Shown: positions 50,054 to 57,713 of the stretch, one piece after another
How the letters are laid out: each line of letters opens with the position of its first letter
Position numbering within the stretch: the first letter of the stretch is position 1
From: Streptomyces silvae
GTDB lineage: Bacteria > Actinomycetota > Actinomycetes > Streptomycetales > Streptomycetaceae
DNA length: 64,000 nucleotides
NCBI RefSeq assembly: GCF_016745505.1
Contig: NZ_JAERUC010000143.1
Coordinates: 17,934 to 81,933 of the forward strand
Direction of reading: 5' to 3'
Program-made: the position numbers and the translations under genes
Notes under the pieces: model-generated
Seen by the model: only the letters and a program-made list of their open reading frames with translations
What the model was told of the DNA's origin: nothing
The model's database searches: none

Positions 50054-50884
50054 TCAGGTGGTGAACGTCAGCGGGGGCCGCACCGTGGGCGGGTGGCTGA
50101 GCATCAGGCCGAAGTGGTCGCGGTAGGCGGCGAGCACCTCGGCATCGTCGCCCAGCTCCGTCTCGTGCCGCTCGCCCCGCACGGTCGTGATCAGGGTGCG
50201 GCCACGGAGCGTCACCCGGCCGTCCTCCGTACGCCGGGAGCAGATGAGCGACCGGGAGAAGTGGGAGTCCGGCGAGGTGCGGTGGTACCAGGCCCCGGCC
50301 CGGAAGTCCGCCGGCACGCGCGGCCGCAGGTCCAGCCGGAACTGCCGTGAACCGTCGCGCAGCAGATCGAGGTCTCCCTGCGGCGCCTCCCGGAGGCGGA
50401 ACCTGCCGCAGGGATCCACCTGTTCGGTGCGGGCCTCCAGCGCGAGCGGGTGCAGCGCATGGTCGCCGAACCCCACATCGGCGAGCCAGGGGCCCGTACC
50501 GTCGTCGGTCTCCACACGCAGGGCGACATGGTCGTACGGAATGCCGAGCCGTCCCCCGTCGCCGAACACTCGTGCCTGAAGCAGGGTGACGCGGAAACCC
50601 AGGGCGCGCAGCAGCGCGGCGAAGGCGCCGTTGAGCTCGTAGCAGAAGCCGCCCCGGCGGCGCGTGACGATCTTGTCGACGAGCTTCGCCTCCTCCAGGA
50701 CGATGTCCTCGCCGAGATGGATCGAGAGGTTCTCGAAGGGCACGGCCATCAGGTGACGGACCTGCAGCTCGCGCAGTGCCCCGGCGTCGGCGCGCGGGGG
50801 GAGTGCGGCACCGATGCGTTCCAGATAGGCGTCCGCCCAGGCAGGGACGGGCGCGGGGGCCTGCTGCTGCGGTTCGTCGTTCAT
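50054..50884 (-). CDS. Arylamine N-acetyltransferase
   Basis: Transfers acetyl from acetyl-CoA to arylamines and hydrazines. The 276-residue protein has the Cys-His-Asp triad: cysteine in RRGGFCYELNGAF, histidine in DHVALRV and aspartate in WLADVGFGD; it starts YLERIGAALPPRADAGALRELQ-like after a Pro/Gln lead. ATG 50884 has CAGACT six bases upstream, a weak -10 candidate. Divergent from the FMN-binding protein. Confidence 0.92.
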   Translation of the reverse strand: MNDEPQQQAPAPVPAWADAYLERIGAALPPRADAGALRELQVRHLMAVPFENLSIHLGEDIVLEEAKLVDKIVTRRRGGFCYELNGAFAALLRALGFRVTLLQARVFGDGGRLGIPYDHVALRVETDDGTGPWLADVGFGDHALHPLALEARTEQVDPCGRFRLREAPQGDLDLLRDGSRQFRLDLRPRVPADFRAGAWYHRTSPDSHFSRSLICSRRTEDGRVTLRGRTLITTVRGERHETELGDDAEVLAAYRDHFGLMLSHPPTVRPPLTFTT

Positions 50885-50971
50885 GCGGGAAGTCTGTCGT
50901 GGGGCGTGGGACGGCGCCATGAGGCCCTGGACCTAGGACCGGCGGCCGATGTGGCGGCCGCCCCTGGTGGT

Positions 50972-50977
50972 TAGCGT
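50972..50977 (+). promoter_or_regulatory. Candidate -10 element of the FMN/F420-binding protein gene (leaderless)
   Basis: TAGCGT, seven bases before the ATG at 50985; fits TANNNT. Confidence 0.5.
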
Positions 50978-50984
50978 CACAGCC

Positions 50985-51440
50985 ATGACGGAGCGAGAGC
51001 CGGCACGCGGCCCGGAACAGCGTAAGCAGGACACACTCGACCGCCTGGAGAAGGAGGAAGACGCCTGGGTGGCGACGGCCTCTGCCGACGGGGCCCCCTG
51101 TCTGGTGCCTCTGTCGTTCGTGTGGCACCAGGGCACGCTGCTGCTGGCCACCCGTCGCACCAACCCGACGGCGGTGAACGTAAATCCGTCCGGGCAGACC
51201 AGGCTCACCCTCGGCCACACCCGCGACGTGGTGCTGATCGAGGGAACGGCTGAGCTCGTGGAAGGGGCGGACCTCCCCGCGGAGTCGGCGGACGCCTTCG
51301 CCGAGAAGCTCCGCTGGGACCCGCGCGAACGCTCCCCCTGGGTGTATCTGCGCATCACCCCACACACCGTGAAGGCGTGGCGCGAGGTGAACGAGCTGGC
51401 CGAGCGCGATCTGATGCTCGACGGCACCTGGCTGATCTGA
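50985..51440 (+). CDS. Pyridoxamine-phosphate-oxidase-fold flavin/F420-binding protein
   Basis: A 151-residue split-barrel protein. It opens with a charged helix (GPEQRKQDTLDRLEKEEDAWVA), then ADGAPCLVPLSFVWHQGTLLLATRRTNPTAVNV and the late YLRITPHTVKAWREVNEL, typical of PPOX-class FMN- or F420-dependent reductases of actinobacteria. ATG 50985 has a TAGCGT -10 seven bases upstream and no ribosome site. Substrate unknown. Confidence 0.88.
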   Translation: MTEREPARGPEQRKQDTLDRLEKEEDAWVATASADGAPCLVPLSFVWHQGTLLLATRRTNPTAVNVNPSGQTRLTLGHTRDVVLIEGTAELVEGADLPAESADAFAEKLRWDPRERSPWVYLRITPHTVKAWREVNELAERDLMLDGTWLI

Positions 51441-51604
51441 CGGCCCCTCCGGGCGCACCGCCGGAGAGATCCGGGGTGGTGGAGGCCGCCGCGGGAGGGG
51501 AGGCGCCTGCGGCAGGGGAGGCTTCTGCGGGAGTGATGGCGGCTGCGGCTGCGGGATGGCGCACTGGGCGTACGTCGTGTTCGCGTTCACACTCACGTCC
51601 ACGT
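51441..51604. repeat. Intergenic degenerate repeats before comEC end
   Basis: Between 51488 and 51555 a run of about four degenerate 18-base units of the kind GCCTGCGGCAGGGGAGGC fills the gap. No gene seen on either strand. Confidence 0.5.
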
Positions 51605-54151
51605 TCATGAGCGGCCTGCCGCGCGCAGCCCCGCACCTGAACCCGACACCGCGATCGCACCGTCGATGTCCGTGCGCAGGACCTTCGCTCCCGCCGCCTC
51701 GAGCGCTTCGAGCGTACGGGCCGCAGGATGGCCGTACGGATTGTCCGTGCCGCAGCTGATCAGCGCGAACCTCGGCCGTGCGCTGCGCAGGAGCCCGGGG
51801 TCCTGGTGGCCGGAACCGTGGTGCGCGACCTTCAGCACGTCCACCCGTGGCAGTGCCGGATGGCTGCGCAGCACCCCCTGTTGCGCCGGGGGTTCGAGGT
51901 CGCCGAGGAGCAGCAGGGTGAGGCCGCCGGACCGGACGAGGAGCGTGACGCTGGAATCATTGGGCTCCTCGGTCGCATGGAACGGTGTCGTTGCCCCCGG
52001 CGGGCCCGCTGCGGGCCAGAGCACCTGCCATTCGAGGGGCCCCGTCCGGCGCCGCTCCCCCGGAGCCGCCCGGACCATCGGGACGCGCGCCGCCGCGGCC
52101 GTTCTCTTCACGAAGGCCGCCTGGTCCGGCGGTTGGTCGAGGCTCGTCGTCTGGATCGCGCCGACCTCGCGACCGCTCAGCACGCCGGGCAGACCGCGCA
52201 CATGGTCGGCGTGGAAGTGGGTCAGCAGAAGAAGAGGCACACGGGTGATGCCGAGGTCGCGCAGGCACCGGTCCACGAGGCGGGGTTCAGGACCGGTGTC
52301 CACGACCACCCCCGTGCCCTCCCCGGCGGCGAGCACCATGGCGTCCCCCTGTCCGACGTCGCAGAGCGCGAAGGCCCACCCCGGCGGCGGCCACCCGGTC
52401 ATGAGCCGGGTGAGCGGCACGGGTCTCAGCACCGCGAGCACCAGCAGGAGCGCGGCGGCGGAGCAGACCCAGGGGTGGCGGGCCAGGCGCCGGGCCGACA
52501 GCACCAGCAGGGCTGTGAGGACGGCCAGCAGTGCAGCGCCCCGCCAGCCGCCCGGCCAGTCGACCTCCGCCCCGGGAAGCGCGGCCCCGGTCCGGGCCAC
52601 GGAGGCGAGCCACCCGACCGGCCAGCCGGCGACCTCGGCCAGAACCCGGGCGGCCGGCAGCGAGGCGGGGGCCACGGCGAGCGCGGCGAAGCCCAGGACC
52701 GTCGCGGGCGCCACCGCGAACTCGGCCAGCAGATTGCAGGGAACCGCCACCAGACTGACCCTCGACGCCAGGACCACCACCACCGGCGCACAGACCGCCT
52801 GGGCTGCTCCAGCTGCGGCCAGCACCTCGGCGAGCCGGGCCGGGACCCCGCGCCGCTGGAGGGCATCGCTCCACCTCGGCGCGAGGGTGAGCAGAGCCCC
52901 CGTGGCGAGCACGGACAACAGGAACCCGTAACTGCGGGCCAGCCACGGGTCGTACAGCACCAGCAGCAGAACGGCGGTGGCCAGCGCGGGAATCAGCGAT
53001 CTCCGCCGTCCCGTACCGATGGCGAGCAGGGTGATCAGCCCGCAGGCGGCCGCGCGCAGGACGCTCGGCTCGGGGCGGCATACGATCACGAAGGCGAGCG
53101 CGACCCCACCGCCGATCACGGCGGTCATACGCAGGGAGATGCCCAGGCGGGGCGCCAGTCCGCGGCGTTCGCTGCGCGACGCCGTTCCGGGTGGGCCGAT
53201 GAGGAGGAAGAGCAGGATCGACAGGTTGGCACCCGATACGGCCAACAAGTGGGTCAGATCGGTGGCCTTGAAGGCGTCGTGCAGGTCGGGCGGAACCCGC
53301 GAGGTGTCGCCGACGACCAGTCCCGGCAGGAGGGCCCGTGCATCGGCGTCGAGCCCGTCGGTGGCCTCCCGCAGCCCGGACCGCAGCCGCCCCGCCGCTC
53401 GTTGGAGGAGTGAGGGCTCCGACACGACCAGCGGTGATTCGTCGGCGTCGGTGCCGAGCACCGCTGCGATGCGCTCCCCCTCGTGACGCGGAGGAGCGAG
53501 CCGCCCGGTGATGCGGAGCCCTGTCGAAGGCAGCAGCCGCTGCCACCGCGCCACAGCCTTACCCGGGGCGACCATGACGAGGACCGGGGTGCGGAGCTCG
53601 GTGACCGTCCCGTCGGGGGCGGTCAGCCGGTCGACCTCGGCGTCCAGAAGCAGGGAGACAGGTGTGCTGTGGTCCCCCCGCACACGCGGCCGGGTCCGCC
53701 GGGGATCGGAGGTGACGGTCACCTCCGCCTCGACCCGCGCGTACGACTCCGCGAGGCCGGGAACGGGGCCACTGCGGGAATCCGCACTGTGGAGCCCGGA
53801 CGCCGCGCCCCCGGCAGCCGCGCAGAGCAGCACCGCAGCCACAGCCGTGGTACGCGCCCCGGCCCGCCGCGGCAGCCCCGCCAGATCCGCGCGCCCCGCC
53901 GGATCCGCCAGCCCTCCGGGTCCTGTTCGCGCCACGATCCGGCGTACGGCGATGAGGCAGCCCAGACCCGCGCATGTGCAGAGCACCGCCCCGGCCGCCA
54001 CCCACCGGCCCGGCGCCCCCAGGGCCAGGGCGGAGGCCGCCCACGCCGCCAGCGCGGGAGGGACCAGCCGCAGATCAGCCGGAGCCTCCTGCCGTGGTTC
54101 GGCGACTCCCAGCCGGCGGCCCGAATCCATATGGACGTCGGAGCCGTTCAT
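51605..54151 (-). CDS. comEC: ComEC/Rec2-type DNA-uptake channel protein
   Basis: Polytopic membrane protein that passes single-stranded DNA in natural transformation. The 848-residue protein has three parts: an N-terminal membrane and DUF4131/OB region (residues 1-280), a competence channel domain with KATDLTHLLAVSGANLSILL and about ten helices (280-560), and a C-terminal MBL hydrolase-like domain (LLTHFHADHVRGLPGVL, LKVAHHGSGHQDPGLL). The ATG overlaps the comEA stop by four bases. Transformation is not general in Streptomyces, so a different role in DNA traffic is possible. Confidence 0.93.
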   Translation of the reverse strand: MNGSDVHMDSGRRLGVAEPRQEAPADLRLVPPALAAWAASALALGAPGRWVAAGAVLCTCAGLGCLIAVRRIVARTGPGGLADPAGRADLAGLPRRAGARTTAVAAVLLCAAAGGAASGLHSADSRSGPVPGLAESYARVEAEVTVTSDPRRTRPRVRGDHSTPVSLLLDAEVDRLTAPDGTVTELRTPVLVMVAPGKAVARWQRLLPSTGLRITGRLAPPRHEGERIAAVLGTDADESPLVVSEPSLLQRAAGRLRSGLREATDGLDADARALLPGLVVGDTSRVPPDLHDAFKATDLTHLLAVSGANLSILLFLLIGPPGTASRSERRGLAPRLGISLRMTAVIGGGVALAFVIVCRPEPSVLRAAACGLITLLAIGTGRRRSLIPALATAVLLLVLYDPWLARSYGFLLSVLATGALLTLAPRWSDALQRRGVPARLAEVLAAAGAAQAVCAPVVVVLASRVSLVAVPCNLLAEFAVAPATVLGFAALAVAPASLPAARVLAEVAGWPVGWLASVARTGAALPGAEVDWPGGWRGAALLAVLTALLVLSARRLARHPWVCSAAALLLVLAVLRPVPLTRLMTGWPPPGWAFALCDVGQGDAMVLAAGEGTGVVVDTGPEPRLVDRCLRDLGITRVPLLLLTHFHADHVRGLPGVLSGREVGAIQTTSLDQPPDQAAFVKRTAAAARVPMVRAAPGERRRTGPLEWQVLWPAAGPPGATTPFHATEEPNDSSVTLLVRSGGLTLLLLGDLEPPAQQGVLRSHPALPRVDVLKVAHHGSGHQDPGLLRSARPRFALISCGTDNPYGHPAARTLEALEAAGAKVLRTDIDGAIAVSGSGAGLRAAGRS

Positions 54152-55728
54152 GGCGTGACCAGCGGCCGGAGGTCCGCGAACCGGCGGTCCCCGATGCCGT
54201 TGACCTCACGGAGCTCGTCGACGGAGCGGTAACCCCCGTGCTCGGTGCGGTAGTCGATGATGTGCTGGGCAAGCACCGGTCCGACACCGGGCAGGGTCTC
54301 CAGCTGCTCCGCGGTGGCCGTCCCGAGGCTCACCGGCGCCCCCGGACCGGCTTGTCCCGACACCGCGCCACCGGCCCCTGTTCCGCCCGGGGGCGGCGGT
54401 GCGCCCGGCAGGCCCACGGCCACCTGCTCACCGTCCGTCAGGACGCGCGCCCGGTTGAGTGTTGTGAGATCGGCGCCCTCACGGGCACCTCCCGCCGCGC
54501 GCAGAGCGTCCTCGACGCGGGAGCCCGCCGGCAGGTGCTGGATCCCCGGCCGGCGCACCTTGCCGCTCACATCGACGACGATCTGCCCACCGGATGCGGC
54601 GCCGACCGACGACCCCGCGTCCGGTCCGGGCGTGGCACCCGGCACCTGTGCGCTCGGGGACCCCGCCCCGCTCTCCTGGGCCGCGGCGGCCTCCGTGACC
54701 CGGTCCGGAGCGCGTACGGGCTCGGGGCGGGCCGACCAGAAGTGTGTCGCAGCGAACACCGCGGCCCCGACCAGCACAACGGCGAGGGCAGCGAGGGCGC
54801 GGGGCTCCAGGCCGCACCGCAGCTGCACCCACAGAGGTAACCGGTCCCGCAGCGCGGGACCGGCCTCTCGCCACCACGGTGTCCGCGCGGCGGGACCCTC
54901 GGGTGCTCCGCGGCTCAGCGGGGGTTCGGGCTCCGCCGGAGAGGCCCCTGCGGCGGCCCCTGCGGCGCTCGCCCGGGGCGTCGGCGGCGGAGGTGTGGCA
55001 ATCGCCCAGGAAGGTGTCGCTCGGGTGCGCCCGGACTCGCCGGGCAGTGCCGTGGCCGCCCCCACCGCCGTGGTGGCAGCAGCCCCGGCTCCGGTCGCGG
55101 GCGTGGAGACGGGAGCGGCCGACGCAGCAGCCCCAGTCGTGGGCCTGGACACGGGAGCGGCCGACGCCGGGTCGGCAGCCAGGAGCGCGTCCGCGCGGAG
55201 CCGGGAAGCTGCCGCGATCCCGGCATCGGCCCCCCGCGCGGTCCGCCGCCGTCCGTGCCGTGCGCCGGACATGGTGCCGGGCGCAGTGCCAGCCGCTCCA
55301 CCGGGGCGGACACCGGGCCCGTTCCGAGTACGCGTGGCCGGGCCGGAACCATGCGACCCACGACGCGCGGCACGATGCGTGCCCCGGTGCGTCGGCGGCG
55401 GCTCGGGCGGGTCCATGGCCGCGTGCGCGGGCAGATCCGCAAGCCCAGCCGCGTGCAAAGGCAGAACAACGGGTCGTGCGGCCTGTACGAACGGGCCGGC
55501 GGACCGGCGCGTGTCCGGGCCCGTGGCGCCGCTACCAGGACCCTGCCGGTCAGCGGCACGGTCGGCAGCGGCACGGGGCTCGGCAGCGGCACGGTCAGCA
55601 GTGGACCGGCCGGCGGTGGACCGGCCGACAGCGGCAGCAGCGGCGGGCCGGCCGACGGCGGCATCGGCAGCGGACCGGCCGTAGTCGGCGGCACGGTCGG
55701 AGGTGGCGAGAAGCGATCGGAAGCTCAT
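54148..55728 (-). CDS. comEA: ComEA-type DNA-binding protein with a long low-complexity N terminus
   Basis: Membrane-anchored DNA receptor paired with ComEC. In 526 residues: 1-290 a Pro/Ala/Arg/Ser-rich cytoplasmic extension with loose repeats (GRSTAGRSTADRAA; APVSRPTTGAAASAAPVSTP), 309-328 a membrane helix, 381-441 an SLBB domain (VDVSGKVRRPGIQHLPAGSRV), 465-526 two helix-hairpin-helix motifs (LETLPGVGPVLAQHIIDYR, LREVNGIGDRRFADLRPLV). The start is set at ATG 55728 because a TAGCGT -10 lies eight bases upstream; ATG 55272 (residue 153) is an alternative that would remove half the extension. Confidence 0.88.
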   Translation of the reverse strand: MSFRSLLATSDRAADYGRSAADAAVGRPAAAAAVGRSTAGRSTADRAAAEPRAAADRAADRQGPGSGATGPDTRRSAGPFVQAARPVVLPLHAAGLADLPAHAAMDPPEPPPTHRGTHRAARRGSHGSGPATRTRNGPGVRPGGAAGTAPGTMSGARHGRRRTARGADAGIAAASRLRADALLAADPASAAPVSRPTTGAAASAAPVSTPATGAGAAATTAVGAATALPGESGRTRATPSWAIATPPPPTPRASAAGAAAGASPAEPEPPLSRGAPEGPAARTPWWREAGPALRDRLPLWVQLRCGLEPRALAALAVVLVGAAVFAATHFWSARPEPVRAPDRVTEAAAAQESGAGSPSAQVPGATPGPDAGSSVGAASGGQIVVDVSGKVRRPGIQHLPAGSRVEDALRAAGGAREGADLTTLNRARVLTDGEQVAVGLPGAPPPPGGTGAGGAVSGQAGPGAPVSLGTATAEQLETLPGVGPVLAQHIIDYRTEHGGYRSVDELREVNGIGDRRFADLRPLVTP

Positions 55729-55736
55729 AGCTCACG

Positions 55737-55742
55737 ACGCTA
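55737..55742 (-). promoter_or_regulatory. Candidate -10 element of comEA
   Basis: TAGCGT on the minus strand, eight bases before the ATG at 55728. Confidence 0.4.
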
Positions 55743-55780
55743 GACACGTCCGGGAAAATCCGCCGAGCTGCCCCAATTCC

Positions 55781-55807
55781 GGTGGATAACTCACCAGTTG
55801 TGGATAA
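55781..55807 (-). promoter_or_regulatory. Two DnaA-box-like sequences upstream of comEA
   Basis: TTATCCACA (minus strand, 55799-55807) is a perfect DnaA box; TTATCCACC (55781-55789) differs at the last base. They are in the same orientation, 18 bases apart, in the degV-comEA gap. Confidence 0.5.
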
Positions 55808-55831
55808 CCCCGTCACCCGCAGGAGTGAGGT

Positions 55832-56677
55832 TCAGCGCGGCGCGATCACCGCTGCCAGCAGCCCCGGCCCGGTGTGCGCCCCGATCACCGCGCCCACCTC
55901 GCTCACATGCAGGTCCACGAGCCCCGGGACCCGCGAGCGCAGCCGCTCCGCCAGCCGCTCGGCGCCGTCCGGAGCCGCCAGATGATGAACGGCGATGTCG
56001 ACGGCGCCCGCGCCGGCCCGCTCGGCGACGATCTCCTCCAGCCGCGCGATCGCCTTGGACGCCGTCCGAACCTTCTCCAGCATCTCGATGCGTCCCCCGT
56101 CGAGTTGGAGGATCGGTTTGACGGCCAGCGCCGAGCCCAGCAGCGCCTGGGCTGCTCCGATGCGCCCGCCCCGGCGCAGGTAGTCCAGCGTGTCGACGTA
56201 GAAGAACGCCGACGTGCCCGCCGCCCGCTTCTCGGCCGCCGCGACCGCCTCGTCCAGACCGCCCCCCGCCTCGGCGGCCTCGGCCGCGGCGAGCGCGCTG
56301 AACCCGAGGGCCATGGCGACCATTCCGGTATCGATGACACGCACCGGAACGGGCGCTTCCTTCGCGGCGATCACGGCGGCGTCGTAGGTTCCGGAGAACT
56401 CGGCCGACAGATGGAGGGAGACGATGCCGGTGGCCCCCGTCTCGGCCACGGCGCGGTACGCGGCGGCGAACACCTCCGGGCCGGGCCGTGACGTGGTCAC
56501 CGAACGGCGCTTCTGCAGGGCCAGCGCCAGCGACCTGGACGAGATCTCCGTGCCCTCCTCCAGGGCCTGGTCACCCAGGACGACGGTCAGCGGCACCGCG
56601 GTGATGCCGTGCCGTTCCATCGTCTGGCGCGGCAAGTAGGCCGTTGAATCGGTGACGATCGCGACATGGCGGGACAT
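55832..56677 (-). CDS. DegV family fatty-acid-binding protein
   Basis: A 281-residue FakB-like protein that presents fatty acids to a DAK-type kinase. It has VAIVTDSTAYLPRQ, GTEISSRSLALALQKR, the ligand-site SLHLSAEFSGTYDAA and IDTGMVAMALGFSALAA, and AFFYVDTLDYLRRGGRIG plus KPILQLDGGRI in the second domain. ATG 56677 has a TAACCT -10 seven bases upstream, predicting a leaderless message. comEA follows on the same strand. Confidence 0.92.
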   Translation of the reverse strand: MSRHVAIVTDSTAYLPRQTMERHGITAVPLTVVLGDQALEEGTEISSRSLALALQKRRSVTTSRPGPEVFAAAYRAVAETGATGIVSLHLSAEFSGTYDAAVIAAKEAPVPVRVIDTGMVAMALGFSALAAAEAAEAGGGLDEAVAAAEKRAAGTSAFFYVDTLDYLRRGGRIGAAQALLGSALAVKPILQLDGGRIEMLEKVRTASKAIARLEEIVAERAGAGAVDIAVHHLAAPDGAERLAERLRSRVPGLVDLHVSEVGAVIGAHTGPGLLAAVIAPR

Positions 56678-56684
56678 GAGCCGG

Positions 56685-56690
56685 AGGTTA
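56685..56690 (-). promoter_or_regulatory. Candidate -10 element of the degV-family gene (leaderless)
   Basis: TAACCT on the minus strand, seven bases before the ATG at 56677; fits TANNNT. Confidence 0.5.
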
Positions 56691-56841
56691 CCTTCCGGGG
56701 CGGGGGCGCTGCAGCCCGGGACCGGTCTGCTGATCATTTCCGGGCCGCCCGTATCCGTCCATGGCGCACCTCAGACGGCCCGTGTCCCCCGTCCGTACCG
56801 AGCGCGGTCCGTGTGGTCCGTGTGTCCGCGGCCGGTGCGCG

Positions 56842-57534
56842 TCAGTTCGTGGTTTCCGGCCTGGCTGACTTCTGCCACGGATAGCCCGTGCGCAGTCGCG
56901 GGTCCGGAGGAGTGAGCGACGGCGGTGCCGCCTCGTCGGCGGGCCCGCTCCAGCTGTGGCCGGCCGTATCGCGCCGCTGCGCCGGCTCCTCGGTCGTCCA
57001 GTGCCGCAGCGCCCCGGCCTCCAGGTCGATCTGTGCGTTGAGCGCGGCCAGATCGTCGTCGGCGAACTGCCTGGCCCGGTCACGCGCCGCCCAGCGCAGC
57101 GACTCCGCCGAGTGCGTGATGCGCTCGGTGCGCTCCTTCAGTCCCGGCAGCAGCGTGGCCACCGTCGCCCGGTCCGGCTCGCGCTCCAGACGCTTGAGCT
57201 CGTCGTCGAGTTCGCGTCCGTGCACGCTCAGGCGCTCGAAGAGCCCCAGCGACTCCGCGAGTGAGGCGTCCTCCGCCATCCCGGCGTTCAGCGCGTCCTG
57301 GGTGGCCCTCATCGAGGTGCGCAGCGCGAGCCTCAGCTGCGCCAGCTCTCCCGGCACGCCTGGCTGGCCGTAGCTCTTGGCCTTCAGCGCGGTGTCCTCG
57401 ACGGAGCGGCGCGCCTGTGTGATCGTCCGGTCCACACCGCGCTTGGCCGCGCGCACGGTCTTCACACCGGCGTACACCCCGAGCGCCATGAAGGCCACGA
57501 ACAGCAGCGTCAGGATCAGGATCACGGCTTCCAT
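56842..57534 (-). CDS. Single-pass membrane protein with cytoplasmic coiled coil
   Basis: A 230-residue protein: residues 2-25 form one membrane helix (AVILILTLLFVAFMALGVYAG), followed by a long charged helical region to about residue 170 with strong heptad character (ELDDELKRLEREPDR, LKERTERITHSAESL) and a disordered Pro-rich tail. ATG 57534 has GAGGGG five bases upstream. It is transcribed in the same direction as leuS but separated by a terminator. No named family recognised; a structural or membrane-associated role is likely. Confidence 0.78.
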   Translation of the reverse strand: MEAVILILTLLFVAFMALGVYAGVKTVRAAKRGVDRTITQARRSVEDTALKAKSYGQPGVPGELAQLRLALRTSMRATQDALNAGMAEDASLAESLGLFERLSVHGRELDDELKRLEREPDRATVATLLPGLKERTERITHSAESLRWAARDRARQFADDDLAALNAQIDLEAGALRHWTTEEPAQRRDTAGHSWSGPADEAAPPSLTPPDPRLRTGYPWQKSARPETTN

Positions 57535-57598
57535 GAACGCCCCTCGGGTTGTCGGATCGGCCGCCCGCCTGCGGTCGCCCCTTCTACCGTAAACGGAA

Positions 57599-57639
57599 CG
57601 GGCAGGCCGAGGGTTCCACCGGAACCCCCAACCTGCCCG
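57599..57639 (-). terminator. Terminator hairpin of leuS
   Basis: CGGGCAGG/CCTGCCCG outer stem and GGGTTCC/GGAACCC inner stem, 75 bases past the leuS stop. Confidence 0.7.
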
Positions 57640-57713
57640 TAGGGGAAAGCCCTGGCACAAGCCCTGGCACGCTCAGCGAACGGCCCCGGGCCGCCCCCGA
57701 CCGACCCCGATCA

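Noticed and set aside
49726..50064. A 112-codon plus-strand gene ending in GIGTAI repeats
   Set aside because: It overlaps the start of the YceI gene in antisense; the repeat is a short DNA duplication, and no start or ribosome site is convincing.
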